From: Pseudomonadota bacterium
Lineage (GTDB): Bacteria; Pseudomonadota; Alphaproteobacteria; Rhizobiales; Phreatobacteraceae
Reading direction: 5' to 3'
Length of the DNA stretch: 64,000 nt
Assembly: GCA_020161695.1 (NCBI GenBank)
Contig: JAIUOO010000014.1
Location: 1-64,000, forward strand
A program made the position numbers and the translations under genes. The notes beneath the pieces were generated by a model. That model was not told where the DNA came from, did not search any database, and saw only the letters and a list, made by a program, of their open reading frames with translations. Positions 10,127-17,312 of this stretch are shown here, one piece after another (position 1 is the first letter of the stretch; each line of letters begins with the position of its first letter).

Positions 10127-10765
10127 ATGAGCTTCATCGATATTGACCGCCTGCGCTCCACCCCCCTCGAAACCAAGCCCTATGATTATGTGGTGGTGCG
10201 GAATTTCGTGAAGGCCGAGCGTCTACAGGACGTCCTGAAGGACTACCCGGACGTGCCGGGCCCCGGCTCGCATCCGCCCTCGGTCCTCGACATCCGCGGC
10301 GATTTCAAGGGGCTGATGGACGAGCTCGACCAGGCGCCGTTCCGCAAGGCGGTCGAGGAGAAATTCGGCATCGATCTCGGCGGTCGTCCGACCATGTACA
10401 CGGTGCGCGGCTTCACCCGGCAGACCGATGGGAAGATCCACACCGATTCCGAGACCAAGATCATCACGGTCCTGCTCTACATGAACGACGCCTGGGACTC
10501 GGATGGCGGGCGGCTGCGCGTGCTCAACAACGGCACCGACCTCAACAACTATGCAGCCGAAATTCCGCCGGATGGCGGTACGCTCCTGATCTTCAAGCGC
10601 TCGGACAAGTCCTGGCACGGCCACGAGCCCTTCGCCGGTAAGCGCCGCGCCATCCAGATGAACTGGGTGACGACGCAGTCCGTGGTCGACCACGAGCAGG
10701 GGCGCCACGCGCGCTCGTCGCGCTTCAAGAAATTCATCCGGTTCATCACCGGCAAGGCCGCCTGA
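10127..10765 (+). CDS. 2-oxoglutarate/Fe(II)-dependent oxygenase
   Basis: A 212-residue non-haem iron oxygenase of the prolyl-4-hydroxylase-like fold. The iron ligands appear as H-x-D in KIHTDSETK and the distal His in WHGHEPF. The following GKRRAIQMNW supplies the Arg that would bind 2-oxoglutarate, and VLLYMN and GGRLRV form the jelly-roll core. The substrate is not evident. ATG 10127 is the first Met that gives the full domain. The gene is divergent from the Lrp-family regulator, which may control it. Confidence 0.82.
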   Translation: MSFIDIDRLRSTPLETKPYDYVVVRNFVKAERLQDVLKDYPDVPGPGSHPPSVLDIRGDFKGLMDELDQAPFRKAVEEKFGIDLGGRPTMYTVRGFTRQTDGKIHTDSETKIITVLLYMNDAWDSDGGRLRVLNNGTDLNNYAAEIPPDGGTLLIFKRSDKSWHGHEPFAGKRRAIQMNWVTTQSVVDHEQGRHARSSRFKKFIRFITGKAA

Positions 10766-11012
10766 GCAGCACCCGGGGGCCCGGCGCGTTGCGCGAGGGC
10801 CGCATCGCCTGCGCGACAGATTGTTGCGCCTAGCGATACGGCCCTATCGCGATCCATTCGTTTCCGTGACGATTCCCATCACTCCATTTCGTCTACATTT
10901 CGGTGAAGTGGGGGGAATGAGCCTTGCGCGGAGTGCATAGCTACTCCACATTGGGCAACCGCGGAAGCGAGTCCCCTACCCCATTCCTCGCCTTCCGCCG
11001 GCCAGGAACCTC

Positions 11013-11975
11013 ATGGGCATCCATCGCGAGCGCGTCGTCATCATCGGATCCGGCCCCGCCGGCTATACGGCGGCTATCTATGCCGCCCGCGCGATGCTGA
11101 AGCCGGTGCTGCTCCAGGGCATCCAGCCGGGCGGGCAGCTCACCATCACCACCGATGTCGAGAACTATCCGGGCTTCGCGGATGTCATCCAGGGCCCCTG
11201 GCTCATGGAGCAGATGCAGAAGCAGGCCGAGCATGTCGGCACCCGCATCGTTTCCGACCATGTGAGCAAGGTCGACCTCAAGACCCGCCCGTTCCGGATC
11301 GAATGCGAATCCGGCGAGGTCTATCTCGCGGAATCGCTCATCGTCTGCACGGGCGCTCAGGCCAAATGGCTGGATCTGCCGTCCGAGCAGAAGTTCCGCG
11401 GCTTCGGCGTGTCGGCTTGCGCCACCTGCGACGGCTTCTTCTACCGCAACAAGGAAGTGGTCGTGGTCGGCGGCGGCAACACCGCCGTCGAGGAGGCGCT
11501 GTTCCTGACCAATTTCGCGTCGAAGGTGACAGTGGTCCATCGCCGCGAGGAGTTCCGCGCCGAGAAGATCCTGCAGGAGCGGCTGTTCGCCCATCCGAAG
11601 ATCGAGGTGATCTGGAATTCGGCCGTCGACGAGATCCTTGGCCGCGACGACCCGATGGCGGTCGCGCGCGTGCGCCTCAAGAACGTCAAGACCGGCGAGA
11701 CCACGGAACGCGCCGTCGATGGCGTCTTCGTCGCCATCGGCCACGCGCCGGCCGTCGAACTTTTCGTCGGGCAGCTGAAGCAGAAGCCGTCGGGCTATCT
11801 GTGGACCGCACCCGATTCCACTGCCACCGACGTTCCCGGCGTTTTCGCCGCCGGCGACGTCACAGACGACATCTACCGCCAGGCGGTCACCGCCGCCGGC
11901 ATGGGATGCATGGCCGCACTCGAAGCAGAACGGTTTCTCGCCCACCACGCGACGATCCGCCAAGCCGCAGAATAA
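11013..11975 (+). CDS. trxB: Thioredoxin reductase
   Basis: A 320-residue NADPH-dependent flavoenzyme that reduces thioredoxin. The FAD-binding fold is at the N-terminus (GSGPAGYTAAIYAARA), the redox pair is C136-A-T-C139 in ACATCDGF, the NADPH-binding segment is VVGGGNTAVEEA, and the C-terminal FAD segment is GVFAAGDVTDD. The length is normal for bacterial TrxB. A LysR-type gene follows 17 bases downstream on the same strand, the known trxB-lsrB pairing of Hyphomicrobiales that links the thioredoxin system to oxidative and envelope stress control. Confidence 0.97.
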   Translation: MGIHRERVVIIGSGPAGYTAAIYAARAMLKPVLLQGIQPGGQLTITTDVENYPGFADVIQGPWLMEQMQKQAEHVGTRIVSDHVSKVDLKTRPFRIECESGEVYLAESLIVCTGAQAKWLDLPSEQKFRGFGVSACATCDGFFYRNKEVVVVGGGNTAVEEALFLTNFASKVTVVHRREEFRAEKILQERLFAHPKIEVIWNSAVDEILGRDDPMAVARVRLKNVKTGETTERAVDGVFVAIGHAPAVELFVGQLKQKPSGYLWTAPDSTATDVPGVFAAGDVTDDIYRQAVTAAGMGCMAALEAERFLAHHATIRQAAE

Positions 11976-11992
11976 GACGGACCGGGGGACCG

Positions 11993-12883
11993 ATGGACTG
12001 GGACAAGTTGCGCATATTCCACGCGGCCGCGGCCGCAGGAAGCTTCACTCACGCGGCCGACACGCTCGGCCTCTCGCAATCGGCAGTATCGCGCCAGGTT
12101 TCGTCGCTGGAGCAGGACCTGAAGGTCCCGCTGTTCCACCGGCATGCCCGCGGCCTCGTGCTCACCGAGCAGGGCGAGCTCCTCTACCACACCGCGCAAG
12201 ACGTGCTGATGAAGCTCGAAAGCGCCAAGGTGAAGCTGACCGACTCCAAGGAGCGCCCCAATGGCGAGCTGAAGGTGACCACCACGGTCGGCCTCGGCAC
12301 GGCCTGGCTCGCGCCGCGCCTCGGTGAATTCCTCGACCTCTATCCCGACATCCAGATCAAGATGATCCTCACCGACGAGGAGCTCGACCTGTCGATGCGC
12401 GAGGCGGATGTCGGCATCCGCGTGCGGCAGCCGGTGCAGCCTGACCTGATCCAGCGCAAGCTGTTCCAGATCAAGTTCCACGCCTTCGCGCATTCCGACT
12501 ATCTCAAGCGCAACGGCACGCCGAAATCCGGTGCCGATCTCGACGGTCATCGCCTGCTGGCCTTTGGCGGGCGCGCGCCGAACTACATGCAGAACCTGAC
12601 CTGGCTGGCGACCGCCGGGCGCAACGGCATGGCGCCGCGTCCCTTCGCCATGTCGATCAACAACATTTCCGGCCTCGTCTCGGCCGTGGAGAACGGCATC
12701 GGCATCGCGGTGCTGCCGGATTACCTGATCCGCGACGGCTCGGGCCTCGTCCAGATTCTCGAGGACGAGGAAATGCCGCTGCTCGACGCCTGGTTCGTCT
12801 ATCCCGAAGAGCTGAAATCGGTGGCGCGCGTGCAGGTGTTCCGCGACTTCCTGGTTTCCAAGGCCTCGCGCTGGCCGGGCTAA
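11993..12883 (+). CDS. lsrB: LysR-family regulator, LsrB/VtlR-like
   Basis: 296 residues. The start is ATG 11993 (MDWDKLRIF) with GGGGGA upstream; upstream in-frame codons overlap trxB and are not coding. The N-terminal helix-turn-helix (about 1-60, SFTHAADTLGLSQSAVSRQV) is followed by a LysR substrate-binding domain. Position directly after trxB and overall form match LsrB (Sinorhizobium, Agrobacterium) and VtlR (Brucella), which control envelope polysaccharides, oxidative-stress genes and AbcR small RNAs. This copy contains no cysteine at all, so redox sensing by cysteines, as described for Sinorhizobium LsrB, cannot operate here. A strong terminator follows at 12908. Confidence 0.85.
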   Translation: MDWDKLRIFHAAAAAGSFTHAADTLGLSQSAVSRQVSSLEQDLKVPLFHRHARGLVLTEQGELLYHTAQDVLMKLESAKVKLTDSKERPNGELKVTTTVGLGTAWLAPRLGEFLDLYPDIQIKMILTDEELDLSMREADVGIRVRQPVQPDLIQRKLFQIKFHAFAHSDYLKRNGTPKSGADLDGHRLLAFGGRAPNYMQNLTWLATAGRNGMAPRPFAMSINNISGLVSAVENGIGIAVLPDYLIRDGSGLVQILEDEEMPLLDAWFVYPEELKSVARVQVFRDFLVSKASRWPG

Positions 12884-12907
12884 ATCCCTCAATTCGTTAA
12901 GCCTTTC

Positions 12908-12942
12908 TGACGGGCGCCGGAGCGAACCTCCGGCGCCCGTCG
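12908..12942 (+). terminator. Intrinsic terminator after lsrB
   Basis: GACGGGCGCCGGAG (12909-12922) pairs perfectly with CTCCGGCGCCCGTC (12928-12941): a 14-bp stem with a 5-base loop, 25 bases after the lsrB stop. The following GCGTTTCGG is only weakly U-rich, but the stem is very stable. Confidence 0.75.
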
Positions 12943-13210
12943 CGTTTCGGCACACCCTGATCAGCCGGCTCAATTTCAAGAGGCTCGGCGTTCACGGCCG
13001 CGCGACCAATGCTCACGAAATTGCGACTGTGCAATGATGCAATCTGGTGCTGGCACTCATTCTTGCATTTTCTCATTTTCGTGATTGGCAATTGAGCCGG
13101 CCGGGGTCCATCTCAGCCCCGTCGACGGCGGACACCTCCCGCCGACAAACAAACACCTCACCGGGTGTCGCGTGTCCCTCCCCGCCCGGTTCCATATCTG
13201 GAGAAGTTCC
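12943..13210. other. AT-richer intergenic stretch before the small-protein cluster
   Basis: No convincing gene is visible. Bases 13000-13090 are clearly more AT-rich than the surroundings and carry repeated TGCAAT-like words. A near match to a sigma-54 promoter (TGGCAC 13051-13056, TTGC 13063-13066) has one base too many in the spacer. This stretch most likely holds the promoter of the three small genes; a small RNA is possible but I see no terminator for one here. Confidence 0.3.
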
Positions 13211-13441
13211 ATGACCCGTTCGGTCCGTACCCTTGTTCTCGCCGCGGCCCTCGCCGCTCCCCTGGCCGGCTCGGCCCTCGCTCAGGAAGCCGGCAGCGGC
13301 TTCTTCGGCACCCCCGAGCAGTCGGTCACGACGCAGGCTCCGCGCGAGTTCACCGCTCGCCGCATGATCGAGACGCGCAGCGCCGTGGAGGCGCCGGCCG
13401 CCCAGATCGATCGCAACGTCGTTCCTTCGTCGGCCTTCTGA
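13211..13441 (+). CDS. Small exported protein, paralogue 1 of 3
   Basis: 76 residues, ATG 13211 with GGAGAAG upstream. A signal peptide MTRSVRTLVLAAALAAPLAG with cleavage after SALA-Q is predicted. The mature part of about 50 residues carries PREFTARRMIETR, then a short Ala-rich spacer, and the terminal motif DRNVVPSSAF. The same PREFT-x-R and DRN-x-VPSS-x-F motifs recur in the next two genes, so all three form one family. I do not recognise the family. No cysteine is present, so it is not a disulfide-rich toxin. Likely periplasmic or secreted, probably one transcript with its neighbours, which end at the terminator at 14037. Confidence 0.7.
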   Translation: MTRSVRTLVLAAALAAPLAGSALAQEAGSGFFGTPEQSVTTQAPREFTARRMIETRSAVEAPAAQIDRNVVPSSAF

Positions 13442-13477
13442 TCCCCACGGCCTGACGCTTTCGTTCCCCCCAATCGA

Positions 13478-13917
13478 AGGAGAAATCCCATGAAGAAGCT
13501 CATCCTCGCCGCTGCCCTGATCGCCCCGCTCGCGGGCCCGGCTCTCGCCCAGGTTGGCGATGTCGGCGGCGGCTCCGGCAACTCGTCGCCGGCCTATTCG
13601 ACCTCGGCTCCCCGCGAGTTCACCTCGCGCCGCCTGATCGAGAACCGCGGCGCCGTCGAGGCTCCGGCCACGCAGGTCGACCGCAACGCCGTCCCCTCGT
13701 CGGCGTTCTGATCAGATCGCCGTTCGCAACGTACCAAGCATCTGCAAGAACAGGAGAAATCCCATGAAGAAGCTCATCCTCGCCGCTGCCCTGATCGCCC
13801 CGCTCGCAGGCCCGGCCCTCGCCCAGGTTGGCGATGTCGGCGGCGGCTCCGGCAACTCGTCGCCGGCCTATTCGACCTCGGCTCCCCGCGAGTTCACCTC
13901 GCGCCACCTGATCGAGA
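13478..13917 (+). repeat. Recent tandem duplication, 166-bp units
   Basis: Bases 13478-13643 and 13752-13917 match over 166 positions with three substitutions, at a period of 274 bases. Each unit spans the ribosome-binding site, the signal peptide and the central domain of one small gene. The 3' ends of the genes and the spacers differ. Confidence 0.85.
13490..13711 (+). CDS. Small exported protein, paralogue 2 of 3
   Basis: 73 residues with AGGAG eight bases before ATG 13490. The signal peptide MKKLILAAALIAPLAGPALA is followed by QVGDVGGGSGNSSPAYSTSA, then PREFTSRRLIENR and the terminal DRNAVPSSAF. Its first 166 bases, including the ribosome-binding site, are nearly identical to those of the third copy, with three differences, so these two arose by recent duplication. 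The C-terminal halves have diverged more than the N-terminal halves. Function unknown. Confidence 0.72.
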   Translation: MKKLILAAALIAPLAGPALAQVGDVGGGSGNSSPAYSTSAPREFTSRRLIENRGAVEAPATQVDRNAVPSSAF

Positions 13918-13994
13918 CTCGCCAGTCCCATCAGGCTCCGGTCCGCGCCGACCGCAACACGGTTCCGTCGTCGAGCTTCAGCAGCTCGAACTGA
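13764..13994 (+). CDS. Small exported protein, paralogue 3 of 3
   Basis: 76 residues, ATG 13764 with AGGAG upstream. The signal peptide and central part are almost identical to the second copy, then PREFTSRHLIETR, a changed spacer (QSHQAPVRA) and DRNTVPSSSF with an added tail SSSN. The conserved DRN-x-VPSS core survives while the spacer drifts, which suggests the two short motifs are the functional parts. Function unknown; predicted periplasmic or secreted. A strong terminator follows. Confidence 0.72.
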   Translation: MKKLILAAALIAPLAGPALAQVGDVGGGSGNSSPAYSTSAPREFTSRHLIETRQSHQAPVRADRNTVPSSSFSSSN

Positions 13995-14010
13995 GCTGGT
14001 TGACCATAAG

Positions 14011-14027
14011 CATCTCCACCGGAGATG
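14011..14027 (+). other. Small hairpin after the third small gene
   Basis: CATCTCC (14011-14017) and GGAGATG (14021-14027) form a 7-bp stem with a 3-base loop, ten bases upstream of the stronger terminator stem. It may stabilise the 3' end of the small-protein transcript. Confidence 0.4.
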
Positions 14028-14036
14028 TTCGCTACC

Positions 14037-14067
14037 AACGCCGGGGGCCTGCCCCCGGCGTTTTCTT
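14037..14067 (+). terminator. Intrinsic terminator after the small-protein cluster
   Basis: AACGCCGGGGG (14037-14047) pairs with CCCCCGGCGTT (14052-14062) around a 4-base loop and is followed by TTCTTG. It lies 43 bases after the last small gene and closes the cluster. Confidence 0.85.
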
Positions 14068-14149
14068 GCGCGCCATCCGCCACAGCGCCTGTTCCGGCAA
14101 TCCCCGGGCGCTGATAGGCTAGGCAGCTCTGGCAGCAGTCCGAGGGAAG

Positions 14150-14851
14150 ATGATGGCCCTGATCGATCGACGCGCGGCAATCGGGGCGCTGTTTCCTCTT
14201 GTCGTGACAATGGTGGCGGCCGTGTGGGTCTACGCCGCCGGCGCGACGAGCCGCATGGTCGAGACTGCGGTGGACAGCCCCTGGCTGATTCTCGGCGTCT
14301 ATGCCGACCGGTTTCCCGTGCTCGCCTTCGCCGTCATCTTCGCGATCGCACGGCTCTTCGTGCTCATCTTCGTGGCACAGCGGCCGATGATCCTGCTGCG
14401 GCTCATCCTTTTCGTTCCGGCCGCATTGCTGGTGCTGGCCGCCACGCTGTATCCGACCTTCGGCGGCATCGTCGCGCGGCCGGGCTTTATCGGCGGCGGA
14501 TTTTCGCTGATGAACTCGGCGGTGACCGGGGCGGAGGCAGGATTCCTGCTCGGCGGCGCCATTGCGGGCGTGATGCTGGGCCTCGTCACCGGCCTGGCGC
14601 GGGCGCTGATGGACTGGTCCTGGGGCTTCACCTGGGGCAAGCCGGTGCGTGCGCTCCTGGCGCTCGTCGCCTATGCCTTCATGGGCGCGGTGCTCGCCAT
14701 TGGCTGGTCGACGCTGTCGGCGGCCGGCGCGCTGTTTCCCCGCGCGCCGCTGACGATCATCGAACTGATCGGGCTGATCGGACTGACCGTGGTGGCGACC
14801 GCTCCGCAGATCGTGGTCGCGGCGCTGGCGGATCGGGCCCGGCGGGCCTGA
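14150..14851 (+). CDS. Hypothetical multi-pass membrane protein
   Basis: 233 residues with five or six hydrophobic segments, including FPLVVTMVAAVWVYAAG, FAVIFAIARLFVLIFV and LILFVPAALLVLAATL, plus a Gly-rich pair near 120-150 (AEAGFLLGGAIAGVMLGLVTG) and a C-terminal pair. The fourth segment is quoted with a break: AEAGFLLGGAIAG, then VMLGLVTG. I recognise no family motif or catalytic residue. GAGGGA precedes the ATG pair at 14150/14153; either could be used. It ends 4 bases from the convergent UbiK-like gene. A small inner-membrane protein of unknown role is all that can be said. Confidence 0.65.
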   Translation: MMALIDRRAAIGALFPLVVTMVAAVWVYAAGATSRMVETAVDSPWLILGVYADRFPVLAFAVIFAIARLFVLIFVAQRPMILLRLILFVPAALLVLAATLYPTFGGIVARPGFIGGGFSLMNSAVTGAEAGFLLGGAIAGVMLGLVTGLARALMDWSWGFTWGKPVRALLALVAYAFMGAVLAIGWSTLSAAGALFPRAPLTIIELIGLIGLTVVATAPQIVVAALADRARRA

Positions 14852-14854
14852 GCC

Positions 14855-15133
14855 CTACTTCTCGCCCTTTTTGGTCTTAGCGGCGGACTGGAGCTGGGCC
14901 TCCAGCGCGTCGAGCCGCTCGCGCAGCGCCTCGTTTTCCTCGCGCGCCTTCACCGCCATTTCGCGGACGGCCTCGAACTCCTCGCGGCTCGGCAGGTCCA
15001 TGTCGCGCAGGAACCGCTCGGCCTGGGTCTTCACGAATGTGTCAGCCTCGCGCTTCATGCCCTGCGCGAAGCCTGCCGCGTCGGTCATGAACTTGGCGAA
15101 TTCGTCGGCGATCCGGTCGGTGGTCTGGGTCAT
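14855..15133 (-). CDS. UbiK-type accessory factor (BMFP/YqiC family)
   Basis: 92 residues, ATG 15133 (MTQTTDRIADEFAKF). It shows an amphipathic N-terminal helix, the central FLRDMDLPSREEFEAVREMA and a C-terminal coiled coil ENEALRERLDALEAQL, the form of the membrane-fusogenic BMFP family. E. coli UbiK of this family assists aerobic ubiquinone biosynthesis by bridging UbiJ to lipids. Translations that start further upstream add residues foreign to the family. It is divergent from lgt. Confidence 0.75.
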   Translation of the reverse strand: MTQTTDRIADEFAKFMTDAAGFAQGMKREADTFVKTQAERFLRDMDLPSREEFEAVREMAVKAREENEALRERLDALEAQLQSAAKTKKGEK

Positions 15134-15252
15134 GGGCGGAAATCCTCTCGGCTGCCCCCGGTATGGGGGCGCTTGGCGCAAGGCGCAAGGGCGGGCGGTT
15201 CCGCCGGGCCGCCAGTCTTGACCTGTCCGGCCTTGGCGGGCACATCCCGACC

Positions 15253-16065
15253 ATGTTCCTCGCACTGCCCTTTCCCGTCATTGATCCGGTGCTGATCGAG
15301 GTCGGGCCGCTCGCCATCCGCTGGTATGCGCTCGCCTATATCGCCGGTTTCCTGTTCGGCTGGTGGCTGGCGAAGAAGCTGGTGGCCAATGCCGCGCTAT
15401 GGCCCGGCAACAACGCTCCTTTCGCGCCGACGGCCATCGACGACGCCATCGTCTGGGCAGCGCTCTGCGGCATTCTCGGCGGCCGCATCGCCTTCGTGCT
15501 GATCTACAATCTCGACTTCTACCTCGCCAATCCGCTGGCGATCTTCGCGGTCTGGGAGGGCGGCATGGCCTTCCACGGCGGCATCGTGGGCGCTGTCGTG
15601 GGTCTCTGGATCTTCGCCCGGCGCAACAGCCTGCCGGTCCTGCCGCTGATCGACCTCGCCGCGATCGTCGCGCCCATCGGCATCGCGCTCGGCCGGATCG
15701 CCAATTTCGTCAAGCCGGAACTCTGGGGCCGCGTCTCGGAGGTGCCGTGGGCGATCTACTTCCCCGGCGCCGGCCCGCTGCCGCGCCACCCCAGCCAGAT
15801 CTACCAGGCGCTGACCGAGGGCCTGCTGCTGTTCGCGGTGCTGCTTGTCATCGCGCGCATGGGCGGCCTCAAGCGCCCCGGCTTCATGGCCGGCTGCTTC
15901 GGCATCGGCTATGGCCTCGCGCGCTCCTTCGGCGAACTGTTCCGCGAGCCGGACCCGCAGCTCGGCTTCCTGTTCGCGGGCGCAACCATGGGCCAGCTCC
16001 TGTCGGTGCCGGTCATCGTCGCGGGCCTGTGGCTCATCATCCGCGCGCGTCGCCAGCCGGCCTGA
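15253..16065 (+). CDS. lgt: Prolipoprotein diacylglyceryl transferase
   Basis: 270 residues. This inner-membrane enzyme attaches diacylglycerol from phosphatidylglycerol to the lipobox cysteine of prolipoproteins. Seven hydrophobic helices are visible, with the Lgt hallmarks GGRIAFVLIYN, GMAFHGGIVGA (essential His) and GRIANFVKPELWGR, the last being a variant of the family GRxGNF signature. ATG 15253 (MFLALPFPVIDPV) is the start that matches family length; a longer in-frame start at 15163 adds basic residues. Its stop overlaps the start of the next gene (ATGA). Confidence 0.95.
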   Translation: MFLALPFPVIDPVLIEVGPLAIRWYALAYIAGFLFGWWLAKKLVANAALWPGNNAPFAPTAIDDAIVWAALCGILGGRIAFVLIYNLDFYLANPLAIFAVWEGGMAFHGGIVGAVVGLWIFARRNSLPVLPLIDLAAIVAPIGIALGRIANFVKPELWGRVSEVPWAIYFPGAGPLPRHPSQIYQALTEGLLLFAVLLVIARMGGLKRPGFMAGCFGIGYGLARSFGELFREPDPQLGFLFAGATMGQLLSVPVIVAGLWLIIRARRQPA

Positions 16066-17138
16066 TGGACAAGCCGCTCGTAGCAGAGATCAGGGAACTG
16101 ATTGCCGCCGACGGGCCGATCCCGGTCTCGCGCTATATGGCGCTCTGTCTCGGCCACCCGCGCCATGGCTACTACATGACACGCGATCCGTTCGGGGCGG
16201 GCGGCGATTTCATCACAGCTCCGGAGATCAGCCAGGTCTTCGGCGAACTGGTCGGCATCTGGGCCGCATCCACGTGGGACGCCAGCGGACGGCCGTTGCC
16301 CGTCCGCCTCGTCGAACTCGGCCCCGGCCGCGGGACGCTGATGGCCGATCTCGTTCGCGCCGCAGAAGCGCTGCCGGCCTTCCGCGCGGCGCTCGACATC
16401 CATCTGGTCGAGACCTCGCCGTTGCTCGCTGCGCGCCAGCGCAAGACGCTGAAGGACACCCCGACCTCGTGGCATACCGATATCGGTACGGTGCCGCCCG
16501 GCCCGACGATCCTGATCGCCAACGAGTTCCTTGACGCCCTGCCTGTGCGCCAGTTCGTCATGACGCCGAAGGGGTGGCGCGAGCGGGTGGTCGGAATGGC
16601 GGATGGCCGCCTTGCCTTCGGGCTCGCGCCCGATCCGGTGCCGCCGGCGATCATTCCCGAGCGCCTCCGGCAGGCCGAGCCCGGCGCCGTCTACGAACAT
16701 TGCCCGGCCTTCGATGCGCTGTGCGCCGCGCTTGCGAGCCGCGCGAGCGATGCGCCCCTCGCAGCGCTTTTCATCGACTACGGCCATGCGGGCTCGGCCC
16801 ATGGCGAGACGTTGCAGGCGGTGAAGGACCATGGCTTCGTCGATCCGCTGGCGGAACCCGGCGAGGCGGACCTGACCGCCCACGTCGATTTCGAGGCGCT
16901 TGGCCGCGCGGCTCGCGCGGCGGGCCTCGTTGCATCGGCCGTCTCGACGCAGCGCGACTTCCTCTTCGGTCTCGGCCTCGCACCACGCGCGGAGGCGCTG
17001 GCGCGCGCCAATCCGACCGCCTTCGATGCGATCCGCTCGGGCGTCGAGCGGCTGGTCGATCCATCGCCAACCGGCATGGGCGCGCTGTTCAAGACGATCG
17101 TTCTACATGGGCCGAGTGCAGCTATTTCAAGACTCTAG
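16065..17138 (+). CDS. SAM-dependent methyltransferase, MidA/NDUFAF7 family
   Basis: 357 residues, start at ATG 16065 overlapping the lgt stop. The fold shows YMALCLGHPRHGYYM, GDFITAPEISQVFGE and the SAM site VELGPGRGTLMADL. FIDYGH and DLTAHVDF follow later, all family-typical. The mitochondrial member NDUFAF7 methylates an arginine of the NDUFS2 subunit of complex I; the bacterial role is probably similar protein arginine methylation, but this is inference. lgt-midA-pgeF is a familiar order in Hyphomicrobiales. Here pgeF is separated by the siderophore-interacting gene. Confidence 0.88.
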   Translation: MDKPLVAEIRELIAADGPIPVSRYMALCLGHPRHGYYMTRDPFGAGGDFITAPEISQVFGELVGIWAASTWDASGRPLPVRLVELGPGRGTLMADLVRAAEALPAFRAALDIHLVETSPLLAARQRKTLKDTPTSWHTDIGTVPPGPTILIANEFLDALPVRQFVMTPKGWRERVVGMADGRLAFGLAPDPVPPAIIPERLRQAEPGAVYEHCPAFDALCAALASRASDAPLAALFIDYGHAGSAHGETLQAVKDHGFVDPLAEPGEADLTAHVDFEALGRAARAAGLVASAVSTQRDFLFGLGLAPRAEALARANPTAFDAIRSGVERLVDPSPTGMGALFKTIVLHGPSAAISRL

Positions 17139-17190
17139 AAGCGCTCCACTTCTTGGCAGCGACCATGAATCCCTCGCCGCCGCCAATTTG

Positions 17191-17219
17191 TTGACATACA
17201 CAGTCAATTTATCTAGCTG
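17191..17219 (+). promoter_or_regulatory. Probable RirA-type iron operator over a -35 element
   Basis: TGA (17192-17194) and TCA (17204-17206) are spaced by nine bases inside the inverted repeat TTGAC-N7-GTCAA. TGA-N9-TCA is the iron-responsive operator consensus bound by RirA in Rhizobium and Agrobacterium. The left half is also a perfect TTGACA -35 box; a weak -10 (TAGCTG, 17214-17219) lies 17 bases away. It sits about 107 bases before a siderophore-interacting gene, the kind of gene RirA represses when iron is plentiful. Confidence 0.5.
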
Positions 17220-17312
17220 ATCCGCCCAGACCCTTCTGAGCCAGCCCGCCCGGACGCACGACCATAGCCGTGTCCTGCCAGCCAGCCGCCGTTCCAACGT
17301 CGAGGCTGCTCC

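Noticed and set aside
13051..13066. Sigma-54-like promoter TGGCAC...TTGC before the small-protein cluster.
   Set aside because: The GG to GC spacing is 11 bases; sigma-54 needs 10, and single-base changes normally abolish function.
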